NCBI GenBank assembly: GCA_947254895.1
Contig: CAMYEY010000027.1
Span: forward strand, 1 to 16,117
DNA from: an uncultured Clostridia bacterium
Lineage (GTDB): Bacteria; Bacillota; Clostridia; Saccharofermentanales; DTU023
Direction of reading: 5' to 3'
DNA length: 16,117 nt
Of the stretch, positions 1 to 6,641 are shown in pieces (position 1 is the stretch's first letter; the number at the start of each line of letters is the position of its first letter). The notes under the pieces were generated by a model, which searched no databases, had not been told where the DNA came from, and saw nothing but the letters and a program-made list of their open reading frames with translations. Made by a program: the position numbers and the translations under genes.

Positions 1-405
1 CTTGGGGCCTGAATAAGCCGTGTTAACTCTTGAACCGGCTATATCATGGAGTTGCTCATTAGAGGCTGCCAGTCTTTGACATATTGTATCGTGCCTTCTG
101 TCCTGCCACATAAGGGCTGGACGTAAAGCCTTACCCTCTTTGTCGATCGCTATAACCGATGATCTTTGGGAGGTAATAGAAAGGGCCGCTACCTTATCTA
201 GCAAGTGAGACTCCGCAGAAAACTGAAGCATGAGTTCATCCAGGCTGTTCAACCAGGTTTCAGGATCCTGTTCTACCCTATTTTCCGCTAAATAATCCGG
301 CTTATAACTTCTTCGATTTGTCCATAAAAATTCACCCGTTAAGTCTAAGGCTGCTAACCTCATGCTCGATGTGCCAATATCAACAACCAAAATTACTTCT
401 CGCAT
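1..405 (-). CDS. FGGY-family carbohydrate kinase, N-terminal part (runs off the window)
   Basis: The first 135 residues of a sugar kinase are present; the rest lies beyond position 1. The N-terminal phosphate-binding strand reads VVDIGTSS (residues 7-14). Further FGGY N-domain signatures are EQDPETW (45-51), the SITSQRSS segment (76-83) and MWQDRR (99-104). FGGY kinases phosphorylate free sugars, ketoses or polyols with ATP in the cytoplasm. The part that would separate xylulokinase, gluconokinase, rhamnulokinase or another specificity cannot be judged here. The ATG follows the TAA of the upstream membrane-protein gene directly, with a GGAG-type ribosome binding site inside that gene's end, so the two are translationally coupled. 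As the last visible gene of the glucuronidase/ABC cluster it probably phosphorylates a sugar released by the upstream glycosidases. Family call is sure; substrate is unknown. Confidence 0.9.
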   Translation of the reverse strand, partial: MREVILVVDIGTSSMRLAALDLTGEFLWTNRRSYKPDYLAENRVEQDPETWLNSLDELMLQFSAESHLLDKVAALSITSQRSSVIAIDKEGKALRPALMWQDRRHDTICQRLAASNEQLHDIAGSRVNTAYSGPK

Positions 406-1248
406 TTAATCTCCATTCCTCTCTAAGCCATAGTAACGATTCATATTCACTAGGGCATTTCTATAAAACAGTACCTGTGACAGGGCTGTACCAAACAGAA
501 TCAAATAGACAGTGCTCACAACGAGGGCATAGCCTGGCACAATAAAATAACAAAACAAAGGAACTATCAACAGGCTGACCAGGCTGCCTATAAGGCTTAA
601 AAAATTGGACGGCATGGTCCCTGCTGCCAGTTGTAATGCAATGATATATTTTTTTCTTAAAGTCATTCCCTCTTCCAGTAATAATAAATTGACATAGGGT
701 TGGACGATGACGTGCATAAAAAACAAAACAAAAAGGCATGACCTGAGAACAGCAGTCATCCAACTCTTTAATGGAAGTTCACCATAGAGATAAGAGACCA
801 GTAACAACAAGCAGGTCAATCCAAAGGCAACCAGCGAGTGACTTAGGGTTTGCTGAAAGTTTTTCTTCACAGCGTCTTTAAAATCACTCAGCAAGAAGAC
901 GGGTTCGTTGAGTATGATGGACTTGTATACCTGTGTTAGTCCAGAATTAAAAGGGCCCACTACCGTTAAGTGGAAGCCTATAAAAATAGCAATAAACAAA
1001 AAATAAAGAAACAGTTCCTGATAGAGGGCGGACTGTACGCTTTGCTCCGCTGTATAGCCCATGTCAAGAAAAACTTTTACCGTGCGATCAAAGTCAAAGC
1101 CCGGAAAATAAATATCAAGAGCCCAACCTGCCAAGTATAAAGAAAAAATTAATGATGGGATATTAACCAAATAACAAATAAGGCTACAAGCTATGAGTTT
1201 TCTATAATTTGACCTGACGATTTCAACCATACCCTGTTCCCGAGCCAT
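406..1248 (-). CDS. YesL/DUF624-like integral membrane protein
   Basis: This encodes about 280 residues with five to six hydrophobic segments. A conserved-looking central stretch reads GPFNSGLTQVYKS, followed by an LLSDFKDAVKKNF segment. A GP..aGl motif followed by an sDF...k.NF segment is typical of YesL/DUF624 proteins, which are commonly found beside CUT1 sugar ABC transporters in Bacillota. Their function is not established; a role in transporter assembly or regulation is often supposed. This copy is longer than the roughly 200-220 residues usual for the family, with a larger loop after the first membrane segment. I chose the ATG at 1248 because a GGAG sits 6 nt upstream; an in-frame GTG at 1260 has no such site. 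It follows the sugar-binding protein gene across a gap that holds a strong hairpin, and it abuts the kinase gene. Family assignment is moderately sure. Confidence 0.7.
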   Translation of the reverse strand: MAREQGMVEIVRSNYRKLIACSLICYLVNIPSLIFSLYLAGWALDIYFPGFDFDRTVKVFLDMGYTAEQSVQSALYQELFLYFLFIAIFIGFHLTVVGPFNSGLTQVYKSIILNEPVFLLSDFKDAVKKNFQQTLSHSLVAFGLTCLLLLVSYLYGELPLKSWMTAVLRSCLFVLFFMHVIVQPYVNLLLLEEGMTLRKKYIIALQLAAGTMPSNFLSLIGSLVSLLIVPLFCYFIVPGYALVVSTVYLILFGTALSQVLFYRNALVNMNRYYGLERNGD

Positions 1249-1296
1249 CTCATTCTCCACAGCAAGACAAGTGGTTCACACATTAACCCGTTTAGA

Positions 1297-1326
1297 GCAA
1301 AGAAGGAGATTTCTCTCCTTCTTTGC
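1297..1326 (-). other. Perfect 13-bp intercistronic hairpin behind the binding-protein gene
   Basis: GCAAAGAAGGAGA at 1297-1309 is the exact reverse complement of TCTCCTTCTTTGC at 1314-1326, with a 4-nt loop that reads GAAA on the transcribed (minus) strand, a stable GNRA-type tetraloop. It lies between the stop of the sugar-binding lipoprotein gene and the YesL-like gene. No clean U-tract follows the stem, so it looks more like a 3'-end stabiliser or partial block than a full terminator. Such structures commonly let the binding protein be made in excess over downstream products. The structure is seen directly; its role is inferred. Confidence 0.75.
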
Positions 1327-1354
1327 AACATTGACAGATGAGATGTTTCCACCT

Positions 1355-2683
1355 CTATTTATTAGCCTCAATAACTGCATTACCTTTATCCATGATATTG
1401 GCAATGGTCGTGTCAACATCTTGATTGCCAAGGAGGTACTTATCACACTCCTCCAGTAAGATGCTCTGAATATCCTGGTTGTAAGGTGGAACAATCGTGG
1501 AAACGTTATCCTCCCATTTAGGATTACCTAAAACTGCTTTGAGAGCATCCATATCCACATATTTTTGGTCCTGGATCATACCTGAGAACATTTCAAATCG
1601 ATCAACATCTTTGGTGTTAGGGATACTGACGCCTCTCATTCTCATACCCTCTGTGGTATACCAGCGCAAAAATTTAAAGGCTTCATCCACATGCTTAGAT
1701 GTTTTGGGAATAGAATAGTAGTGCGACTCTGTAAAGGTCCTACCTGCTGTTCCGCCATCTGGCCACATAGGTAGTGGAGCAAAGGTTGTCACGAAATCGT
1801 GAGGGAACTTACTCTGGTCAGCAAGCTCAGAGATCATCCAAGTGCCAATTGGCAACATGGCCATATCACCATTAAAGAATTGGGCGCGGTAATTCATATT
1901 CATTGCCTTGACATCTTCAAATGGTGTGGATACTTTTTCAACATTCTCTAGATTATTTCTGAATTCGAGCCAATCCTTGATATAAGGGGCATCAAAGTTC
2001 AATACGCCGTCTTCTTTAAAGAAGGGGTTGTCGAGTTTCACACTATAGCTAGACATCTGGCAATAGACATCCCAGTTATGGAAATAGGAACCGTATACCT
2101 TCTCAGCACCCTCACCCTTTGTGAGCTTACGGCAATATTCAGCATAGTCATCCCAGGTCCAGTCCAGCGAGGGAACAGGGAGGCCAGCTTCATCCAACAT
2201 ATCCTTGTTCAGTAAAACGAGCCATGATTTCCAGTCGCCGGTAATACCATACTGTTTGCCATTAATTTTTGGTGAAAAGTTGTAAACATCATCGGTCTTA
2301 ACACCCTCTTTTTCAAATAAAGGGCCTAAGTCAATATAGGTTCCGGCAGAAGCTCTTTGAGCATGCTTGCCATATGATGAAGCTGCTGTAATATCAATAG
2401 CTTCATTTCCCAAAATCATGAGGTCTACTTTTTTATCGTACTCTGCACTGTTCTGGTCACCATAATATTCAAATTTAACGGTGACATTTGGGTTTGCCTC
2501 GTGGTAAGCCTCAGCTGCTTTTTGGTTAACATCCCTAAAATTGCTTTCCCAAGTCAGAAAACGTAATTCTACATTGCCGTCTGCAGTTTTTCCATCATCC
2601 TTAGACCCGCCACCACAGGCTACTAAAGTCATCGAAACGACTAACAACAATAGTAGCATTCTCATAAGTTTACTTCTTCTCAT
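1355..2683 (-). CDS. CUT1-type sugar ABC transporter substrate-binding lipoprotein
   Basis: This is a 442-residue extracellular solute-binding protein of the family-1 (MalE/UgpB-like) type, of normal length. The N-terminus has a basic start, a leucine-rich core and a lipobox LVAC with the lipidated Cys at residue 23, followed by GGGS and an acidic linker. The mature protein should be anchored outside the membrane. Internal stretches such as LRFLTWES near the start of the mature domain and a GTWMISEL segment in the C-lobe fit this family. It binds an oligosaccharide and hands it to the two permeases encoded just upstream. It is the last of the three ABC genes, whereas binding proteins are usually first. 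An AGGAGG lies about 11 nt before the chosen ATG; another ATG at residue 7 is possible. The ligand is probably a glucuronic-acid-containing oligosaccharide, judged only from neighbouring uidA. Confidence 0.93.
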   Translation of the reverse strand: MRRSKLMRMLLLLLVVSMTLVACGGGSKDDGKTADGNVELRFLTWESNFRDVNQKAAEAYHEANPNVTVKFEYYGDQNSAEYDKKVDLMILGNEAIDITAASSYGKHAQRASAGTYIDLGPLFEKEGVKTDDVYNFSPKINGKQYGITGDWKSWLVLLNKDMLDEAGLPVPSLDWTWDDYAEYCRKLTKGEGAEKVYGSYFHNWDVYCQMSSYSVKLDNPFFKEDGVLNFDAPYIKDWLEFRNNLENVEKVSTPFEDVKAMNMNYRAQFFNGDMAMLPIGTWMISELADQSKFPHDFVTTFAPLPMWPDGGTAGRTFTESHYYSIPKTSKHVDEAFKFLRWYTTEGMRMRGVSIPNTKDVDRFEMFSGMIQDQKYVDMDALKAVLGNPKWEDNVSTIVPPYNQDIQSILLEECDKYLLGNQDVDTTIANIMDKGNAVIEANK

Positions 2684-2709
2684 ACAGCATTTTTCCTCCT
2701 AATACTTCA

Positions 2710-3570
2710 TTAGCCCTTGACAGCACCGCTTGCGATACCATCAATGACATATCTTTGTCCAACAAAGAATATTATAATAAGCGGCAAAATAGCAGACACC
2801 GCCGCTGCCATTGTCAGCGCATAATATGTTCCAGCTTCTGATGCAAATTGCCTCATGCCAAGCTGAAGTGTAAAGAGTTTCGGGTCATTCAAAAAGACCA
2901 AGGGTAACTGGTAATCATTCCAGGTCCAAACAAATTTCAAGATAGCTAAAGTAGCAATGGAAGGTGTAATCAAGGGCAGGATAATCTTGCTGTAAATTTG
3001 CCAATGATTAGCCCCATCTATTTTAGCAGACTCCGAAAGCGATTCAGGTACCCCCATCATAGCCTGCCGGAGCAGGAAGACACCATAAACACTGAAAGTC
3101 CAGAGTAAGACCAGACCCATGTGCGTATTATAGAGATTGATGGACCTTAGAATGATAAATTGCGAAACAATAGTAACCTGTTGAGGAATCATCATAGTTG
3201 CCAGATAGATGAGGAACAAACGGTCTCGATTTTTCCATTTGATCTTAGAAAATCCATAGGCACCCAAAGAGGACACGAAAACCTGGGCAAAAGTTGCCGC
3301 TATGGTCACTTTTACTGAATTCCAGTAATAAAGGGGAAAATTATAGGATCCGCCCCAAACTTCCTTGTAGTTTTCAATAGCCCTCCAGCGGTCTGGTATC
3401 CACTTAATTGGAAAGCTAAAAACATCTGTCTCAAATTTTAAAGAAGATGAAATCATCCAGATTAGGGGTAAGAGCATCGTGATTCCAATAAGCCAGATAA
3501 TAGCAGTGACAATAATCTTGCTGATAGGGAGATCCCTATTTTTTATTTTAACTGTTTTTGCTTTACTCAT
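2710..3570 (-). CDS. CUT1 sugar ABC transporter permease, MalG type
   Basis: This 286-residue inner-membrane permease has about six membrane segments. It carries the cytoplasmic EAA-loop signature in the form ESAKIDGANHWQIYSKIILPL, the contact site for the ATPase; the G and the D-G-A core are intact. A typical MalG-family ending (VIDGIASGAVKG) is present. It pairs with the MalF-type permease encoded 13 nt upstream. The start ATG at 3570 has an excellent GGGAGGTGA ribosome binding site. No ATP-binding subunit is encoded in the window, so the complex probably borrows a shared MsmX/MsmK-type ATPase, as many Bacillota CUT1 systems do. Substrate is inferred from the cluster only. Confidence 0.93.
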   Translation of the reverse strand: MSKAKTVKIKNRDLPISKIIVTAIIWLIGITMLLPLIWMISSSLKFETDVFSFPIKWIPDRWRAIENYKEVWGGSYNFPLYYWNSVKVTIAATFAQVFVSSLGAYGFSKIKWKNRDRLFLIYLATMMIPQQVTIVSQFIILRSINLYNTHMGLVLLWTFSVYGVFLLRQAMMGVPESLSESAKIDGANHWQIYSKIILPLITPSIATLAILKFVWTWNDYQLPLVFLNDPKLFTLQLGMRQFASEAGTYYALTMAAAVSAILPLIIIFFVGQRYVIDGIASGAVKG

Positions 3571-3583
3571 ACTTCACCTCCCC

Positions 3584-4489
3584 TTACTCATTGGTATATT
3601 TATCTTGCATCTTATATTGAACAACCGTCACAACAAAGATCAAAACAAACAAGGCCCAGGCCAAGGCATTCGCGTAGCCCATATCATACTGTTCAAAGGC
3701 TTTGCGATAGATATAAAAAGCCATGACCGATGTTGCATTGCCAGGACCACCCTGGGTCATAACACTAATGTGGTCAAAGATTTTAAATGATCCAATAATT
3801 CCCATTGTGATCAAGAAAAATGTGGTTGGTTTGACAAGGGGGACTGTAATAGAAAAGAACTGCCTGATGGTACCTGCCCCATCGATTGATGCGGCTTCGT
3901 AAACATCCTCGGGAATGCTCTTGAGACCCGACATATAGACAACAGCAAAGTAACCCACGTTTTGCCAGATATAAACAACCATAATGGACGGCAAGGCCCA
4001 CTTTAGGTCAGCTAACCATTTGGGGGGATTTTCTATCCCGATGGACATCAAGAACTGGTTCACCGGACCATAACTAGGTTGCAGCAGGACCTGCCACACA
4101 ACACAAACCGCAACAACACTGGCAATGTAGGGTATAAAGTACATAATCTGTGCCTTCTTACCCCCAAAGACATGCCGGTTCAGCAAGTTTGCCAAGACCA
4201 AGCCCAAAATGGTTAAAATAGGTATTGTCACAGCTGTAAAGACAATATTATTCCAATAGGAAACCCTGAACCATTCATCTGATAACATGTTCTTGAAGTT
4301 ATCCAGGCCGATAAAACGTATTGCATCGAAACCTTCCATAAAGTTCCATTTGCAAAAAGAAATCATCAAGGACAGGATGACCGGAATCAAAACGAACAAC
4401 AAAAAGCCTATGAACCCCGGCAAAATGAAGGCTAGGCCAGCCATCATATCTCTTTTTCTTGTCTGATTTAGAGAACTCCTCTTGCTCAC
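3584..4489 (-). CDS. CUT1 sugar ABC transporter permease, MalF type
   Basis: This roughly 301-residue permease has six predicted membrane segments. Its EAA-loop signature reads EAASIDGAGTIRQFF, followed by ITVPLVKP. It begins with a short basic cytoplasmic tail and a typical first segment (GLAFILPGFIGFLLFVL). I chose the GTG at 4489 because a GAGGTG lies about 6 nt upstream; a GTG four codons earlier at 4501 is also in frame but would overlap that site. An out-of-frame ATG at 4490 opens only a short shadow frame. The gene is the first of the ABC set and follows uidA after about 100 nt that hold a hairpin. It forms a heterodimeric channel with the next permease. Confidence 0.92.
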   Translation of the reverse strand: MSKRSSLNQTRKRDMMAGLAFILPGFIGFLLFVLIPVILSLMISFCKWNFMEGFDAIRFIGLDNFKNMLSDEWFRVSYWNNIVFTAVTIPILTILGLVLANLLNRHVFGGKKAQIMYFIPYIASVVAVCVVWQVLLQPSYGPVNQFLMSIGIENPPKWLADLKWALPSIMVVYIWQNVGYFAVVYMSGLKSIPEDVYEAASIDGAGTIRQFFSITVPLVKPTTFFLITMGIIGSFKIFDHISVMTQGGPGNATSVMAFYIYRKAFEQYDMGYANALAWALFVLIFVVTVVQYKMQDKYTNE

Positions 4490-4527
4490 ATGACACCTCA
4501 CTTTCTAATTACTAACAACAAGCGAGT

Positions 4528-4565
4528 AACAAAAGTTGATTGATCTCCTCAACCAGCCTTTTGTT
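4528..4565 (-). other. Intercistronic hairpin between uidA and the ABC permease gene
   Basis: AACAAAAG at 4528-4535 pairs perfectly with CTTTTGTT at 4558-4565. Inside, after a small internal loop, a second 6-bp helix (one G-U pair) closes a 5-nt loop that reads GGAGA on the minus strand. It lies 3' of the uidA stop and upstream of the permease start. No U-tract follows, so it is not a standard terminator. It may be a processing or stabilising element. Pairing is visible; function is inferred. Confidence 0.5.
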
Positions 4566-4592
4566 CCTACATTGCTTAACCAAAACGTATGG

Positions 4593-6410
4593 CTATTTAG
4601 TACCTGAGTTCTTGTTTTTCCACCTATCTCTCAAATACCAGGCAGCCATCTTGGGCTCTCTCTCTCTTGTAAAGGCACCTTTTTTATTGCCCTGCACTCG
4701 CTTAATATTGGCAGCTGTTGCAAAGTCTGCAAAATTCCAAACATGCTCGCCGGCCACAAAATCAAATTCATCTAAAACCTTAGAATATGTCTTTAAAAAC
4801 TCTACTTGGTACTCTTCAGAAAAGAGGCCAGCATTAATATCGTGCATGCCGGCTATGGTGTCAGCCCCATACTCTGTGAGCATGATAGGCTTATCCGGAC
4901 ATCTCTCGCGATAACTGGTAAAAGTCTTACGTAAACTCTCAGCCGCTAGATCCAAGCTGTATTCTTCCTGGTACCAACCATAGTAGCGATTAATGCAAAT
5001 CACATCACACAACTCCGGAATTTTACAGGTTTCTGCTGTTGCACCATCATAGGTCACCAAGGTGACCGGCCTCTTTTGCGGATCGAGTGTACGGAACAGG
5101 TCAAACATGGGTGCAAAGTATTCCAGGGCACCATCCGCCTGGGATGCCGGCTCATTAGCCACACTCCACATAATGACGCAGGGATGGTTTTTATCCCTTT
5201 TGACCAATTCTTCAATAGCACGTCGGTGATTATCGCCTGTGGTTAACTCAGACCAAGTATCAGAGGGGTCTCCGCCCAGTAATCCTGTTGCCGAAAAGCC
5301 TATATTCAGGCCTACGGCAGGCACTTCATCGATAACCAATATCCCTTCTCGGTCACACAGATACATCATTTCTTCGGAATAGGGATAGTGGCTGGTTCTA
5401 AAGGAGTTTGCCCCCATCCACTTAAGCAAGGCAATATCTTTGACATTGACAGCCTCGTTAAAGCCACGTCCTATCACGGGAAAGTCTTCATGCTTGCCAA
5501 AGCCCTTCAAATAAACCTTGTGACCGTTTAAGTAAACACCATCAGGCTTAACCTCTACCGTCCTGAAACCGAAGCTTTCATCGTAGACATCAACCAGTTT
5601 GCCTGCCTTGCTCAGCTTAACGCAAAAGCCATAAAGGTAAGGGTGGTCGGTACTCCAAGTCTTGATTGGATCTACAAGCCCGTGGCCCTCAGCCTGCTCA
5701 GACCTAAAAACAACCTCCCCATCCGCATCTTTAATTTCAACAGCTACCTGGTAACCTGCCTGGTCGCCTTCAAGGGAAGAGTCTTTTGCAGCAACATCCA
5801 CATCCCAAGTCACATTTCCTTTTGAATCTGCCGTGATAGAAACATCTTGGATGTAGCAAGTCGGTGTTGAATATAGCTTGACTGGCCGCATGATCCCGCT
5901 ATAGTTGAAAAAATCAAAATTAGGGAAATTATAGCGTGTAGCCTTGCCTGTACTATCCTCAATCACTTGTACCCGTCCACAAGGCAAGGTCGAATAGTCG
6001 ACAATGTTATTGACAACAACGATTACCTCGTTTTCACCAAGCGATACCTTGTTACTAATTTCAAACTCAAAGGGTAGGAAACCGCCGATGTGCTCTCCTA
6101 GCAATTGACCATTAAGATAAGCGGTGGCCCTGTGGGTTACACTTTCAAAACGCAGCCAGAGCAAACCCTCCAGCATTGGTTCATTAACCGAAAAAGAACG
6201 CCGGTATACGACATTGCCAGAATGCTCGCGAAAGCTTTTTCCCGGGTAGATATCATTGTAAGAAGCAGGTACCGGCATGGCAATCGCATCCTGAAAATAG
6301 GAGTTACTTGAAAGCTGCTCTATGGCTATATCGTCTCCTGCTAATTTAAAGTCCCAGACCCCGTCTAGGGATAGCACATTTCTAATTTTATTTACTTGTG
6401 GATACAGCAT
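4593..6410 (-). CDS. uidA: Beta-glucuronidase, glycoside hydrolase family 2
   Basis: This 605-residue enzyme is nearly the same length as E. coli UidA (603) and collinear with it. It hydrolyses terminal beta-D-glucuronic acid from glycosides in the cytoplasm; there is no signal peptide. An N-terminal sugar-binding domain begins with NVLSLDGVWDF (11-21), an immunoglobulin-like domain follows, then the TIM barrel. The acid/base Glu is E420 in WSVANEP and the nucleophile is E513 in MLTEYGADTIAG. The NxK motif that binds the glucuronate carboxylate is present as GNKKG (N575, K577), which separates true glucuronidases from GH2 galactosidases. GEHVWNFADF (554-563) is also typical. The ribosome binding site is a GGTGGA very close to the ATG, with a GGGGGAGA further upstream. 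Neighbours (hexosaminidase-type GH3, sugar ABC transporter, kinase) point to oligosaccharide use rather than xenobiotic deconjugation. Confidence 0.96.
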   Translation of the reverse strand: MLYPQVNKIRNVLSLDGVWDFKLAGDDIAIEQLSSNSYFQDAIAMPVPASYNDIYPGKSFREHSGNVVYRRSFSVNEPMLEGLLWLRFESVTHRATAYLNGQLLGEHIGGFLPFEFEISNKVSLGENEVIVVVNNIVDYSTLPCGRVQVIEDSTGKATRYNFPNFDFFNYSGIMRPVKLYSTPTCYIQDVSITADSKGNVTWDVDVAAKDSSLEGDQAGYQVAVEIKDADGEVVFRSEQAEGHGLVDPIKTWSTDHPYLYGFCVKLSKAGKLVDVYDESFGFRTVEVKPDGVYLNGHKVYLKGFGKHEDFPVIGRGFNEAVNVKDIALLKWMGANSFRTSHYPYSEEMMYLCDREGILVIDEVPAVGLNIGFSATGLLGGDPSDTWSELTTGDNHRRAIEELVKRDKNHPCVIMWSVANEPASQADGALEYFAPMFDLFRTLDPQKRPVTLVTYDGATAETCKIPELCDVICINRYYGWYQEEYSLDLAAESLRKTFTSYRERCPDKPIMLTEYGADTIAGMHDINAGLFSEEYQVEFLKTYSKVLDEFDFVAGEHVWNFADFATAANIKRVQGNKKGAFTREREPKMAAWYLRDRWKNKNSGTK

Positions 6411-6641
6411 ATGTCCACCGTCTCCCCCTGTACGTCTTTTGCCGGTTGCTAGCCAAAAGGCTTAAGGCCCTCATTATATGCTGGCAAATGGCCTTTCAGG
6501 ATTTCATCCATCAACAGGTGCTTGCTATTATAGATTATTATCAACTAAATAGCCAGCCTTTTATTGTGCAAAGGTTGTTTTTGGCGATCAGCACCCCTAG
6601 ATCTTTTGTTTACCTTGCATAATCTCTTAGCGGTTCTATCT
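6411..6641 (-). promoter_or_regulatory. Intergenic region with candidate uidA promoter and inverted repeats
   Basis: This 231-nt gap holds no gene. On the minus strand a perfect TATAAT lies at 6527-6532, with a weak -35 candidate TGGCTA 17 nt upstream (6550-6555). A second TATAAT at 6473-6478 has only a poor -35 but sits inside an inverted repeat, AAGGCC (6464-6469) and GGCCTT (6490-6495). A wider inverted pair, AAAAGGCT (6455-6462) and AGCCTTTT (6555-6562), brackets both. No terminator is evident after the GH3 stop, so read-through from upstream is likely too. The motifs are visible; promoter and operator roles are inferred. Confidence 0.4.

Noticed and set aside
4540..4914. 124-codon plus-strand open frame over the 3' end of uidA
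   Set aside because: It is antisense to the conserved UidA C-terminus, including the GNKKG motif region, with no independent evidence.
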